64,000 nucleotides of DNA from Nonomuraea montanisoli (GCF_013363975.1 NZ_JABWGN010000006.1:62001-126000), one strand, 5' to 3'. Numbered from the stretch's first letter, positions 19,859 through 28,628 are shown. Made by a program: numbers and translations. The notes: generated by a model not told the origin, from the sequence alone.

Positions 19859-19926
19859 GTGTCCCACCGGTGAGGGCGCGCCGGGGTCCGCTCGCCGCGG
19901 CCCTGGCGCGCCCGCGCCTCCTGTCA

Positions 19927-19988
19927 CCGCTTCGCCTGCCTCAACCGCTTCGCCTGTCTCAACCGCTTCGTCTGCTTGTTACCGCTTC
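19927..19988 (+). repeat. Short tandem repeat between peptide and thioredoxin genes
   Basis: About four degenerate copies of ccgcttcgcctgcctcaa (17-18 bp) in the 148-base gap after the peptide gene. There is no open frame with a ribosome binding site here. The gap may contain a processing or termination signal that makes the peptide mRNA more abundant than the export genes. Confidence 0.6.
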
Positions 19989-20006
19989 ACGTGTGGAGGA
20001 CCACTG

Positions 20007-20576
20007 ATGTACCAGACCGCGGCCCTGATCCTCGTCGGAGTTCTGGCGTTGGCCAATCTGCTGTTCACCTTCGGTGTCGTGCGCCGGCTGCGCGAGCACA
20101 CCGCCGAGCTGGCCGACCTGCGCAGCGGTCGTCTCGGGGTGGGCGGGACGGATGTCGCGCTACCCGCGGGGGCCACGGTGGGTCACTTCGAGGCGGCCGA
20201 GGTCGGCGGCCGGTCCGTCACCCTGACCGAGATGGGCGAACGGCCCCTGGTCGGGTTCTTCTCGCCCCACTGCGGGCCCTGCAAGGAGCGGCTGCCGCTG
20301 TTCGCCGAGCACGCGGCGACCCGGCCCGGCGGCCCGGCCGAGGTGCTGGCGGTCGTCGTGGGGACGCCGGACGACACGGCGGAGGTGGTCGAGCAGCTCC
20401 TCCCGGTCGCCACGGTCGTGGTGGAGCCCGACCAGGGCCCGCTGCAGCGGGCGTTCGGGGTCAGCGGATTCCCGGCCTTCGTCCTGGTCGAAGGGGGAGT
20501 GGTGGGCGCGTCCGGTTTCGACTTCGAGCCGGTGGCGAGCCGGGACGCCGCCGCCGCGGTGCCGGCCGCGAGCTGA
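20007..20576 (+). CDS. Membrane-anchored thioredoxin-like protein (MauD/TlpA type)
   Basis: 189 residues. A transmembrane segment (about 5-24) is followed by a TlpA/AhpC-type thioredoxin domain with the active-site pair C89-G-P-C92 (FFSPHCGPCKERLP) and cis-proline P156 in GFPAF. MauD has this layout and helps form the disulfides of methylamine dehydrogenase; by analogy this protein would handle the cysteines of the adjacent peptide outside the membrane. GGAGGA six bases before the ATG. It is followed 12 bases later by the ABC transporter. Confidence 0.88.
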   Translation: MYQTAALILVGVLALANLLFTFGVVRRLREHTAELADLRSGRLGVGGTDVALPAGATVGHFEAAEVGGRSVTLTEMGERPLVGFFSPHCGPCKERLPLFAEHAATRPGGPAEVLAVVVGTPDDTAEVVEQLLPVATVVVEPDQGPLQRAFGVSGFPAFVLVEGGVVGASGFDFEPVASRDAAAAVPAAS

Positions 20577-20588
20577 GCGCGACCGCTC

Positions 20589-22409
20589 ATGTCGTTCCGC
20601 TCGCTCACGCGGGCGCTGGACCTCGTCCGGGCCGGCGCTCCGCGGCAGGTCATCGCGTACGTCCTGCTGGCGGCCGTGGGAGGACTGTCGCCCCTGGCCG
20701 CAGCCTGGCTGACGAAGGTCCTGATCGACCGGCTGGCCGCCGCGCAGGTGCGGTGGCCGGACGTGGCCGGTCCCGCCGCCGCGCTCGCCGTCGTGGGAGT
20801 CGCCGGCTCCCTGGTGCCGCACGCCGTCCGCTACCTGCGGGCCGAGAGCAACCGGCGGGTGCAACTGCTGGCCACCTCGCGGATCTACGCGGCGGCGGAC
20901 CGGTTCGTGGGGCTGCGCCCGTTCGAGGACCCGGCGTTCCTGGACCGGCTGCAGATCGCGAGGAGCAGCGGCGTCTCCAGCCCGTGGATGGTGGTGGAGG
21001 GCGGCCTCGGTGTGGTCCAGGGGGTTCTGACGGTGGCCGGGTTCGCCGGCACCCTGCTCGTCCTCGGCCCGTGGATGGCCGTCGCGGTCCTGCTCGCCGC
21101 CGTGCCGACCCTGCTGGCCGAGCTGGCGCTGAGCCGCCGTCGCGCGGCGATGATCGCGGAGACCGGCCAGGCCGAACGCCGCGAGATCTTCTACTCCAAC
21201 CTGCTGGTCAGCCCGCAGGCCGCCAAGGAGGTGCGCCTGTTCGGCGCGGGACCGTACCTGTGGCGGCGGATGGCGGCCGAGATCAAGCTGATCCACGACG
21301 CGGGCCGCGGCGTGGACCGGCGGCAGCTCGCGCTCCAGGGCTCGCTGGCGGCGCTCGCCGCCGCCGTGGCGGGAGCGCTGCTGGTCGCGGCGGTCCGCTC
21401 GGCCGTGTCCGGGACGTTGACGGTCGGCGACGTGGCGCTGGTCGTCGCGGCGGTCGCCGCCGTCCAGGGCGCGCTGTCGAGCGTGGTGGCCGAGGGCGTG
21501 TCCGTCCACCAGGCGCTCCTGCTCTTCGGCCACTACCTGGCCGTCGTGGACGCGGCGCCTGACCTGCCCGTCAGGCGCGCGCCGCTGCCCGCCCGGCCGC
21601 TGCGCGGCGGGATCGAGCTGCGCGACGTGTGGTTCCGGTACGCCGACGACCAGCCGTGGGTGCTGCGGGGAGTGAACCTCGTGCTGCCGCACGGGCGCGC
21701 GACGGCGCTGGTGGGGCTCAACGGAGCCGGCAAGACCACGGTGGTCAAGCTGCTGTGCCGGCTCTACGACCCGACCCGCGGCGCGGTGCTGTGGGACGGC
21801 GTCGACCTGCGCGACCTCGACCCCGCCGAGCTGAGGCGCCGGATCCGGGCCGTCTTCCAGGACGCCGTCGCCTACGAGCTCACGGCGGCCGAGAACATCG
21901 CCATCGGCGACGTGACCGCCCTGGACGAGCGGGCGCGGATCGAGGCCGCGGCACGGCGCGCCGGCGTCCACGACGTCCTGGCCGCTCTGCCGAAGGGCTA
22001 CGAGACGATGCTGACCAGGATGTTCTTCTCCGAGGCCGACCGGGCCGACCCGGACACCGGCGTGGTGCTGTCCGGCGGCCAGTGGCAGCGGCTGTCGATC
22101 GCCCGGGGACTCGTTCTCGACCGGCCCGACCTGCTCGTCCTCGACGAGCCCAGCTCCGCGCTGGACGCCGAGGCGGAGCACGAGGTGCACGCCCGGCTGG
22201 GCGAGCACCGGCGCGGGCTGACCAGCCTGCTCATCTCGCACCGGCTGGGCGCGGTGCGCGAGGCGGACACGATCGTGGTGCTGTCCGGCGGGCGGGTCGT
22301 GGAACAGGGCAGCCACGACCAGCTCATGGCGCGGGCCGGCGCGTACGCACGGCTCTTCGACCTGCAGGCCGCCGGATACCGGTCGCCCGCCGCCGAGGAG
22401 GTCGGATGA
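20589..22409 (+). CDS. ABC exporter, fused membrane and ATPase domains
   Basis: 606 residues. A six-helix exporter domain (1-330) is joined to one nucleotide-binding domain with Walker A GLNGAGKTT (K382), Q-loop FQDAVAYELTAAEN, signature LSGGQWQRL, Walker B LLVLDEPSSALD (D519, E520) and switch His in ISHRL. There is no C39 peptidase domain, so leader removal must be done by another enzyme. This fits the signal peptidase gene that overlaps its stop (ATGA). It is the likely exporter of the cysteine-rich peptide and would act as a homodimer. Confidence 0.92.
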   Translation: MSFRSLTRALDLVRAGAPRQVIAYVLLAAVGGLSPLAAAWLTKVLIDRLAAAQVRWPDVAGPAAALAVVGVAGSLVPHAVRYLRAESNRRVQLLATSRIYAAADRFVGLRPFEDPAFLDRLQIARSSGVSSPWMVVEGGLGVVQGVLTVAGFAGTLLVLGPWMAVAVLLAAVPTLLAELALSRRRAAMIAETGQAERREIFYSNLLVSPQAAKEVRLFGAGPYLWRRMAAEIKLIHDAGRGVDRRQLALQGSLAALAAAVAGALLVAAVRSAVSGTLTVGDVALVVAAVAAVQGALSSVVAEGVSVHQALLLFGHYLAVVDAAPDLPVRRAPLPARPLRGGIELRDVWFRYADDQPWVLRGVNLVLPHGRATALVGLNGAGKTTVVKLLCRLYDPTRGAVLWDGVDLRDLDPAELRRRIRAVFQDAVAYELTAAENIAIGDVTALDERARIEAAARRAGVHDVLAALPKGYETMLTRMFFSEADRADPDTGVVLSGGQWQRLSIARGLVLDRPDLLVLDEPSSALDAEAEHEVHARLGEHRRGLTSLLISHRLGAVREADTIVVLSGGRVVEQGSHDQLMARAGAYARLFDLQAAGYRSPAAEEVG

Positions 22410-22864
22410 CGACGCTCGTCATCACGCTGGTCGCCCTGCTGTCGTTGCTCGCCGCCGCGGCCGTGACGCGCCGGAGGGGACGGACGATCGTGGTGACGGT
22501 CAGCGGGCCGAGCATGGAGCCGACGCTGCGTCCCGGTGACCGGGTGCGGGTGCGGCGCTCACCCGACGCCGTGCCGAGGCGGGGGGACGTCGTGGTGGTC
22601 GAGGAGCCGGGGCCGTGCCGGCCGGGCGAAGGGGGGAACGCGGCGGGGACCCGCTGGGTGGTCAAACGGATCGCCGCTGTCGCGGGGGACCCCGAACCGC
22701 CCCACCTGCCCGCCTGGGACCGGCAGCCGTCCGGACTGGTCCCGCACGGCCGGCTCGTCCTGCTCGGCGACAACCCGGCGGGCAGCCGGGACTCCCGCCA
22801 CTACGGCACGGTGCGGGCGGACCAGGTGCTCGGCGTGGTGGTCCGATGGACCGGCCGTCCCTGA
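22406..22864 (+). CDS. S26-family signal peptidase, short form
   Basis: 152 residues with an N-terminal membrane anchor (about 3-20). Catalytic Ser36 lies in SGPSMEPTLRPGD, catalytic Lys87 in VKRIAAVAGD, and the C-terminal GDNPAGSRDSRHYG box is intact, giving a complete Ser/Lys dyad. It is much shorter than a housekeeping LepB and is translationally coupled to the exporter. It is therefore probably dedicated to cleaving the peptide leader after the A-H-A at residues 22-24; that link is inference from context. Confidence 0.9.
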   Translation: MTTLVITLVALLSLLAAAAVTRRRGRTIVVTVSGPSMEPTLRPGDRVRVRRSPDAVPRRGDVVVVEEPGPCRPGEGGNAAGTRWVVKRIAAVAGDPEPPHLPAWDRQPSGLVPHGRLVLLGDNPAGSRDSRHYGTVRADQVLGVVVRWTGRP

Positions 22865-22964
22865 GGGCCGCTCCGGTGAACCGGCCGCGCCCCCGGAGCC
22901 GGTGGCGGGGGCTCGCGGCGGGTCCGGCGGGCGGTCGCGGGGCGTCGCCCGATACGGTTCTCGC

Positions 22965-23555
22965 ATGGAGGTCATGACGCCGCGCGGGCCCGCGCTGGTC
23001 CAGGTGGAGGAGGCTGAGCGGCCCCGGCTGCTGCTCGTGCTGACCCACGGGTCGGCCGGGGGAGTCGACGCGCCCGACCTGCTGGCCGTGCGTGACGCGG
23101 CCCTCGCGGCGGGGGCGAGCGTCGCCCGGGTGACGCAGCCGTTCAGGCTCGCGGGGGCCCGCGCCCCCGGTTCGCCGGTACGGCAGGACGAGGCGTGGCG
23201 CGCCGTCCTGGCGGAGCTGCGTTCGGCCGTGCCGGACCTGCCGCTGGTGCAGGGCGGGCGGAGCAACGGCGCGCGGGTCGCCTGCCGCACCGCCAAGGAC
23301 GTCGGGGCCGCGGCCGCGGTCGCCCTCGCGTTCCCGCTGCACCCGCCCGGCAAGCCGGAACGTTCCAGGGCGGACGAGCTGCGCGGCGCGGGCGTGGACG
23401 TGCTCGTGGTGAACGGGGACCGTGACCCGTTCGGGGTGCCGGACGCCGCGGACGCGGCGCGGCTCGTGGTGCTGCCGGGGGAGGGGCACGACCTGAAGAA
23501 GGACCCGGCCCGGGTCGGCGAGGTGGTCGCCGGTTGGATCATGGCGTACGCGTGA
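22965..23555 (+). CDS. Alpha/beta hydrolase, KANL3/Tex30-like
   Basis: 196 residues. LTHGSAGGVDAPD is the oxyanion-hole region, S100 in GGRSNGAR the nucleophile, D154 in NGDRDPFG and H175 in GEGHDL the rest of the triad. This compact family is annotated as dienelactone-hydrolase-like, with unknown substrates. A TACGGT -10 box lies about 6 bases before the ATG at 22965, so the mRNA is probably leaderless. It is a separate unit from the peptide operon. Confidence 0.85.
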   Translation: MEVMTPRGPALVQVEEAERPRLLLVLTHGSAGGVDAPDLLAVRDAALAAGASVARVTQPFRLAGARAPGSPVRQDEAWRAVLAELRSAVPDLPLVQGGRSNGARVACRTAKDVGAAAAVALAFPLHPPGKPERSRADELRGAGVDVLVVNGDRDPFGVPDAADAARLVVLPGEGHDLKKDPARVGEVVAGWIMAYA

Positions 23556-23645
23556 TCCGACGGTGAGGGGCGTACGCGTGATCCGACGGTGAGGGGCGTA
23601 CGCGAGCTGACGGTGAGGGGCGTACGCGTGAGCTGACGGTGGAGG
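23544..23645 (+). repeat. Four 24-26-bp tandem repeats spanning the stop codon
   Basis: Units gcgtacgcgtgatccgacggtgaggg begin at 23544, 23570, 23596 and 23620; the last two are shortened to 24 bp and carry agctgacgg. The first unit contains the TGA of the hydrolase gene (23553-23555). Confidence 0.9.
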
Positions 23646-23706
23646 AGGGCCGGGCGGCGCGTGCCCGGTGGCCTCCGCGTGGCGACGTCCGGTGAGGACA
23701 CGCGGC

Positions 23707-23898
23707 TCAGGCGGCGCCCACGACGGGGCGGTGCGGGGCGATGGCGGTGCCGCCCGGCAGCAGCTCCCCGGTGTCCTCGAACAGGACCACGCCGTTGCAG
23801 AGCAGGCTCCACCCCTGCTCGGGGTGGCACGCGACGGTGCGTGCTGCCTCACGGTCGGGCGCCTCGGCGGACGGACAGACCGGGTCGTGCGGGCACAT
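23707..23898 (-). CDS. DUF5999 family protein
   Basis: 63 residues. The sequence MCPHDPVCPSAEAPDREAA, HPEQGWSLLCNGVVLFEDTG and the terminal IAPHRP match the small actinomycete DUF5999 proteins. Three cysteines (2, 8 and 34) and several histidines suggest a metal site, but this is unproven. GGAGG lies seven bases before the ATG; the longer upstream frame has no such support. Function unknown; the family is widespread in Streptomyces and relatives. Confidence 0.85.
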   Translation of the reverse strand: MCPHDPVCPSAEAPDREAARTVACHPEQGWSLLCNGVVLFEDTGELLPGGTAIAPHRPVVGAA

Positions 23899-23979
23899 CG
23901 GCGTGCCTCCGATATCTCGTGAAAGGCCCCCGCGGGCACGGGAGCGGCTCGGGCTGATGGTCTTAGCAAGTGTGCGGCG

Positions 23980-24013
23980 TATGTCACATAATCCGACATA
24001 GTCCGTTCGGACT
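23980..24013. promoter_or_regulatory. Nested palindromes upstream of the DUF5999 gene
   Basis: TATGTC and GACATA (23980-23985, 23995-24000) flank nine bases, and TATGTCACATA (23980-23990) is itself an 11-bp palindrome. AGTCCGTTCGGACT (24000-24013) is a perfect 6-bp-arm palindrome. They lie in the AT-richer gap between two minus-strand genes and are candidate operators; I cannot name the regulator. The remaining gap to 24185 shows no gene. Confidence 0.5.
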
Positions 24014-24185
24014 GTTAGAGGAGGATGCCCGGATGGTGTGACCCTCGACACAGCGTGCCTTATGCAGGATAACGGGCCAAGCTCGACACGCCACTATGTT
24101 CGCAACCCTTTGCCCGGCCGGGGCGCGAGATCTTCTGTAGCGATCCTCCAGCGCCGCCGGACCGCGGACCCGGACGGCCCGCGGG

Positions 24186-24746
24186 TCAGGCGCGCAGGCC
24201 CCGCAGCAGCGCGTCCAGCCCGCTCTCGAAGTCGGCGTCGGCCCGCTCGTCGCGCCGCACCCACTCGTCCACCTCGGGGTCGGCCCAGCCCGACTGCTGC
24301 ACCTCGACCGCCACGCTCCCGAAGACGAACGCCCGCAGCGCCCGCACCGCCTCGGCCGCGTCCGGCAGGCCCGCCTCGGCGAGCTGGTCCGTCTGCTCCC
24401 TGATGGAGATCGCCGTGGCGCCCTTGGGCGGCTTGGTCAGCGCGAGCGCCAGCACACCCGGGTGGTCGCGCAGCAGCTCGCGGCTGGCCCGGCACCACGC
24501 CCGGGCGGTGTCCTGCCAGCTCGCGGCCGGCTCCACGTGGACGGCGGTGACGTGCTCGGCCAGCGCGTCCATCAGCGCCTCCTTGCCCCGCGGCAGGTGG
24601 TGGTAGATGGCCATGGCCTCCACCTGGAGGGCGTCGCCGAGCCGGCGCATGGTGAGCCGGCGCAGCCCCTGCGTGTCGGCGATGTGGAGCGCGGTCTCGA
24701 TGATGCGCTCGCGGGACAGGGGGACCGGTGGCCTCTTGGCGGGCAT
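24186..24746 (-). CDS. TetR-family regulator
   Basis: 186 residues. The HTH is RLTMRRLGDALQVEAMAIYHHLPRGKEAL, of the type whose recognition helix ends in IYHHL. The C-terminal half has the helical ligand-binding region (AWCRASRELLRDHPGVLALAL). The start at 24746 lies just before a TACTATGTAAAGGCGGT element. The regulated gene may be itself or the divergent hypothetical gene at 24859. Confidence 0.85.
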   Translation of the reverse strand: MPAKRPPVPLSRERIIETALHIADTQGLRRLTMRRLGDALQVEAMAIYHHLPRGKEALMDALAEHVTAVHVEPAASWQDTARAWCRASRELLRDHPGVLALALTKPPKGATAISIREQTDQLAEAGLPDAAEAVRALRAFVFGSVAVEVQQSGWADPEVDEWVRRDERADADFESGLDALLRGLRA

Positions 24747-24756
24747 GCCGGGATCT

Positions 24757-24776
24757 TACTATGTAAAGGCGGTCGC
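24757..24776 (+). promoter_or_regulatory. 20-bp element shared with the yigZ promoter
   Basis: TACTATGTAAAGGCGGTCGC here and TACTTTGTAAAGGCGGTAGC at 50123-50142 are 18/20 identical, both upstream of a plus-strand gene. TACTAT/TACTTT would serve as a -10. Whether the rest is an operator of the neighbouring TetR protein is open. Confidence 0.5.
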
Positions 24777-24858
24777 CGCGGTCCGATGACGTGGTGTGTC
24801 GCGGAGAGGCGTACCCTTGTCGCGGACAACAGAACGACTGTGCGAAGGGGCAGAGCCG

Positions 24859-25257
24859 ATGGCGTTTTTCCGTCCGCGGGTGAGCCGGGAGGCCGAGGTC
24901 CGCTACCACGCGGACCTGGAGATCTCCAAGAGCTTCCCCGAGTTGCTGGAGAAGGCCAGGACGGCCGAGCGGGTGCTGCGCGACCTGCGGGCCGCCGACG
25001 CCGACGAGATCGAGCTGCTGGGCGCCGGCACGGCGTTCGACAAGGCGCTGACCGAGGCGCTGCGGGCGGCCGAGGCGGGGCAGCGGGCCACGTTCGGCGT
25101 CCGCGCCTACGACGACCGCATCGCCCGCCGCAAGGCCAAGGCCACCCCGGCGGGGCGGCTGTGGAGCGACGAGGTCGAGCGGCTGCGCACCCTGCGCGAG
25201 GAGAACCGCCTGTGGGGCATCCCGCGCATCCCGCGCCCCGTCCCCGCGGTGCGCTGA
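24859..25257 (+). CDS. Hypothetical protein
   Basis: 132 residues from the ATG at 24859 with a GAAGGGG site; the frame is open 21 codons further up without a ribosome binding site. It is mostly charged helix (LEISKSFPELLEKARTAERVLRDLRAADADEIELL), soluble and without cysteines or a membrane segment. I do not recognise the family. It faces the TetR gene across the shared promoter element and ends near a strong bidirectional terminator. Confidence 0.65.
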   Translation: MAFFRPRVSREAEVRYHADLEISKSFPELLEKARTAERVLRDLRAADADEIELLGAGTAFDKALTEALRAAEAGQRATFGVRAYDDRIARRKAKATPAGRLWSDEVERLRTLREENRLWGIPRIPRPVPAVR

Positions 25258-25352
25258 CCCTCTCGGTCCTTCTGACGGCCCCCTCGGTCCTCTGAAGACC
25301 GGCTCGGTCCGAAGGCCGCTTCCGTGTGAAGGCCGCTTCCGCGTGAAGGCGG

Positions 25353-25386
25353 CGAAAAGCCCCGGCTGGAGAGCCGGGGCTTTTCG
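25353..25386. terminator. Bidirectional terminator before the sigma factor gene
   Basis: A perfect 15-bp stem (cgaaaagccccggct / agccggggcttttcg) with a GGAG loop and T/A runs on both sides. It lies between the hypothetical gene and the convergent sigma-factor gene and can serve both. Confidence 0.92.
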
Positions 25387-25407
25387 TGGTGCGCGCGATG
25401 TGCCGGG

Positions 25408-26850
25408 TCAGCTGGCCCAGTCGAGCAGCGGACGGGTGTTGCTCGGGTGGCGCAGCTTGGACAGCGACTCCTTCTCGAGCTGCCGGATGCGCTCCCGGGT
25501 CAGCCCCAGGTGCTTGCCGATCTCGTCGAGGGTGTGCGGCTTGCCGTCGACCAGGCCGAACCGCAGCGCCATGATCTTCGACTCGCGCGGCGACAGGTTG
25601 TCGAGCACGCCCCGCAGCTGGTCGCCCAGCAGCTGGCGGTCGACGATCTCCGACGCCTCGGGGGAGTCGACGTCCTCGATGAGGTCGCCGATCGTGGTCT
25701 CGCCGTCCTCGCCGATCGTCGCGTTGAGCGAGATCGGCTGGCGGCTGGTGCGCAGCAGCTCCTCGATCTGGTCGGGCGTCTTGTCCAGCTCCCTGGCCAG
25801 CTCCTCCGGCGTGGGCTCGCGGCCGAGGCGCTGGTGCATGTCCCGCTCGATGCGCGACAGCTTCGAGAGCATCTCCAGCACGTGCACGGGCAGCCGGATC
25901 GTCCGGGCCGAGTCGGCGAAGCCGCGCTGGATGGCCTGGCGGATCCACCACATGGCGTACGTGGAGAACTTGAAGCCCTTGGTGTAGTCGAACTTCTCGA
26001 CCGCCCGGATGAGGCCCAGGTTGCCCTCCTGGACCACGTCGAGCAGCGACATGCCGCGGTCGGTGTACTTCTTGGCCACCGAGACGACCAGCCGGAGGTT
26101 GGCCTCCAGCATGTGGTCCTTGGCCTCCCTGCCGTCCTGGACGACCAGGTCGAGGTCGTCGCGGGCGGCCGGGGACAGCGTGGGGTCGGTCTCCAGCTTG
26201 TACTCGGCGTACAGACCGGCCTCGATGCGCCGGGCCAGCTCGACCTCCTGCGCGGCGGTGAGCAGCGTGCGGCGGCCGATCGACTTGAGGTACGTGTGGA
26301 CCGAGTCGCCCATGGCCGACTGGTTGTCGTCGAGGTCCAGGACCTCGGTCTCCAGCTCCGTCTCCTCGCCCTCGGCGCCCATGGCGAGGGCGTCCGGGTC
26401 CGGCTCGGCGTCGGCGGGAGCCTCGGCGCCGGGATCCGCGGGCTTGGCGGCGGCCTTGGTGGACTTGGCCCGGGTCTTCCTGGGGGCCGCGGGCGCGTCG
26501 TCGCCGGTGCCGACCACGGAGGGAACGGACGTGATGTCGGTTTTGGACTCGGCGGCACCGGAGCCGGTAGACTTCGGCTTGGCCGGGCGCTTGGTAGCGG
26601 TCTTCGTCGTGGTGGTCTTCCTCGCGGTCGTGCGTGCCGCGGACCGGCTCAGGGACGGCTCGTCCTCGGCGGCCAGGCTGACGCCCGCCTCGGTGAGCTC
26701 GCGCAGGATCGACCGGCCTTCGGCGGGGTTGATCCCGGCTTCGGCGAACGCGTGACGCAGCTCCGCGAGAGAAAGGTGACCCTGTGCTCGCCCTCGGTCA
26801 ATGAGCTGGTCGAGGGTCGCGGGTGGGGTCGCCACGGCGGTTCGGGGCAT
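25408..26850 (-). CDS. RNA polymerase sigma-70 factor, RpoD/SigA type
   Basis: 480 residues. Region 1.1-like N-terminus ([20 protein letters not shown]), then a Lys/Ala/Thr-rich linker (about 68-175). Regions 1.2-2.4 include [20 protein letters not shown] and [10 protein letters not shown], region 3 starts at [12 protein letters not shown], and region 4.2 contains [19 protein letters not shown]. All core-binding and -10/-35 recognition regions are present. Region 4.2 ([31 protein letters not shown]) differs somewhat from HrdB (which has RQIESK), so it may be the primary factor or a group-2 paralogue. Confidence 0.9.
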   Translation of the reverse strand: MPRTAVATPPATLDQLIDRGRAQGHLSLAELRHAFAEAGINPAEGRSILRELTEAGVSLAAEDEPSLSRSAARTTARKTTTTKTATKRPAKPKSTGSGAAESKTDITSVPSVVGTGDDAPAAPRKTRAKSTKAAAKPADPGAEAPADAEPDPDALAMGAEGEETELETEVLDLDDNQSAMGDSVHTYLKSIGRRTLLTAAQEVELARRIEAGLYAEYKLETDPTLSPAARDDLDLVVQDGREAKDHMLEANLRLVVSVAKKYTDRGMSLLDVVQEGNLGLIRAVEKFDYTKGFKFSTYAMWWIRQAIQRGFADSARTIRLPVHVLEMLSKLSRIERDMHQRLGREPTPEELARELDKTPDQIEELLRTSRQPISLNATIGEDGETTIGDLIEDVDSPEASEIVDRQLLGDQLRGVLDNLSPRESKIMALRFGLVDGKPHTLDEIGKHLGLTRERIRQLEKESLSKLRHPSNTRPLLDWAS

Positions 26851-27027
26851 GAGGACACCTCCTCCATACGGAGTTGAAGCGATCAGGCAGATTGTGGTGG
26901 GGCGGTACGGGCCGCTCGGCGCACCAGTATCAATAACGCCATCTGCCGCTATTTGTTCCCGTTAGGACGAAAATGGGGCGGACCGCCTCGTGGCGGCCCA
27001 CCCCGGGTACGCGCGGCCCGCGGCCGG

Positions 27028-27396
27028 CTAGTTGCCGCTGACCTGGCCCGGCTTGCCGTCGGGCGCCCCTCGCGCGGGCCCCTCGGTCACCTTGACGGGC
27101 TCGCCCTCGGGCATCGGCATGGGCTCGGCGTCCTCCATGCGCTTGTCGGTCCAGTAGTCGAGGACCGCGTCGGGGTCGGGGTTGACGTCCCGGGACACCA
27201 CGGTGTCGGGCGACGGGGCGGGCGTCTGCCCGGTGAGCTCGGCCACCTGGCCGGGATCGACCTGAACCACGGCCTTGGTCTCCTTGGAGACCTTCTCGAG
27301 CCTGCCCGCCGAGGCGGCCGCCGCGACCGAGACGCCGCCGACGACGATGACGCCGACGACCGCCGCGGATGCCCACATCTTGCGGGTCTGATCCAT
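27028..27396 (-). CDS. Small secreted protein with a protease-pro-region-like tail
   Basis: 122 residues from the ATG at 27396 with GGAGGG about seven bases upstream. A signal peptide or anchor (WASAAVVGVIVVGGVSVAAAASA) precedes a Pro/Asp/Val-rich secreted part. It ends with the segment DPDAVLDYWTDKRMEDAEPMPMP, the kind of YW-x3-RM-x2-A-x-PMP motif I know from the pro-regions of Streptosporangiaceae trypsin-like peptidases. No protease domain follows, and the protein stops after 30 more residues. Function unknown. Confidence 0.75.
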   Translation of the reverse strand: MDQTRKMWASAAVVGVIVVGGVSVAAAASAGRLEKVSKETKAVVQVDPGQVAELTGQTPAPSPDTVVSRDVNPDPDAVLDYWTDKRMEDAEPMPMPEGEPVKVTEGPARGAPDGKPGQVSGN

Positions 27397-27464
27397 GAAG
27401 GCTCCCTCCTTGCTCTTCCCTGCTTTGACGCACCGGATGGTCATCGGGTTCCTGCGCGGGCGCG

Positions 27465-28628
27465 TCAGGCGGGCCGTGCGGAGGCTTCGGAGCGCAGACG
27501 TACGAGGTCGGGCTTGCCGTTGGGCAGCAGCGGCAGCCGCGGCACGAGGCGCAGCTCGCGGGGCGCGGCGTACGCGGGCAGCCGCTCGGCGCAGTAGGCG
27601 CGCACCTGCGGCAGCGTCAGCGGGCGGGAGGCGTCGGCGGGCACCACCACGGCCACCACCACCTCGCCCCACTCGGGATCGGGCCGGCCGACGACCGCGA
27701 CGTCCGCCACCTCGGGATGGGCGCCGAGCACCGCGGCCACCGCGCCCGCCACGACCTTCTCGCCCCCGGTGTTGATCACGTCGTCGGCCCGGCCCAGCAC
27801 GCGCAGCCGCCCGCCGGTCAGCTCGCCCAGGTCGGAGGTCACGAACCAGGCGCCGTCGCGCGCCACCGGCTCGCCCGAGCGGTAACCGGAGAACAGCACC
27901 GGCCCCGCCACCCGGATCCGGCCGTCGTCGCCCACCTTCACGTCCACGTCGTCGAGCGGCCGGCCGTCGTACACGCAGCCGCCGCACGTCTCGCTCATCC
28001 CGTACGTCGTCACCACCCGCGCGCCGAGCCCGCGCGCCTCCTCCAGCAGCGCGGGACGGGCCGCCGCGCCCCCGAGCAGGATCGTGGCGAACACCGACAG
28101 GTCGGCCCGCATGGCGACCAGCCGGTGCAGCTGCGTGGGCACCAGCGACACGTGGCGGGCGCCGGAGGCCAGCACCCGCTCCGGGGCGAACCTGTCGTGC
28201 ACGATCGGCTCGGTGCCGCTCAGCAGCGCCCGGACGAGCACCTGGAGGCCGGAGACGTGCGACGGCGGCAGGCAGCACAGCCACCGCTCGCCCTCGGCGG
28301 CCCCGAGGCGGCGCAGCGAGGCGGAGGCCGAGGCGCGCAGCGCCCGCGCGGAGAGCATGACGCCCTTGGGCGCGCCCGTGCTGCCGCTGGTGGCGATCAC
28401 CACGGCGACGTCGCCCGGCACGCCGCGGCCGCCCTCCAGCGGCTCGCCGCCGACGTCGGTGGGGCGCAGCGCGGCGATCGCGGCGTCGGCCGCCGGCCCC
28501 GGGGCCAGCGGCAGCACGGCCGGCCCCGCGCCGCTCAGCGCGTCGCGCACCGCCGCGGACAGCTCGGGGCCCGGCGGCATGACGACCGCGCTCAACGGGC
28601 GGTCCGGATGCGACGGCGTGCTCGGCAT
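27465..28628 (-). CDS. menE: o-Succinylbenzoate-CoA ligase
   Basis: 387 residues, an ANL-family adenylating enzyme of menaquinone biosynthesis. Motifs: P-loop ATSGSTGAPKGVM, TYGMSETCGG, GRADDVINTGGEKV and the C-terminal lysine in LLPNGKPDLV. The start at 28628 is chosen because a TAACCT -10-like box lies seven bases upstream (leaderless); the frame beyond it is a shadow of menC-menD. It is divergent from menC-menD and 50 bases away. Confidence 0.92.
   Translation of the reverse strand: MPSTPSHPDRPLSAVVMPPGPELSAAVRDALSGAGPAVLPLAPGPAADAAIAALRPTDVGGEPLEGGRGVPGDVAVVIATSGSTGAPKGVMLSARALRASASASLRRLGAAEGERWLCCLPPSHVSGLQVLVRALLSGTEPIVHDRFAPERVLASGARHVSLVPTQLHRLVAMRADLSVFATILLGGAAARPALLEEARGLGARVVTTYGMSETCGGCVYDGRPLDDVDVKVGDDGRIRVAGPVLFSGYRSGEPVARDGAWFVTSDLGELTGGRLRVLGRADDVINTGGEKVVAGAVAAVLGAHPEVADVAVVGRPDPEWGEVVVAVVVPADASRPLTLPQVRAYCAERLPAYAAPRELRLVPRLPLLPNGKPDLVRLRSEASARPA

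Noticed and set aside
19768..20007. 79-codon frame overlapping the cysteine-rich peptide
   Set aside because: Leu/Arg/Pro-rich shadow in another frame; no ribosome binding site and runs through tandem repeats.
19673..22864. Peptide locus as a lanthipeptide or other enzymatically modified RiPP cluster
   Set aside because: No LanB/LanM/LanKC, YcaO, radical SAM or protease-bearing exporter is present; disulfide chemistry fits the neighbours better.
24038..24403. Plus-strand frame upstream of and overlapping the TetR gene at 24186
   Set aside because: Becomes Arg/Pro/Ala-rich as soon as it overlaps the TetR gene; no clear ribosome binding site for its GTG.
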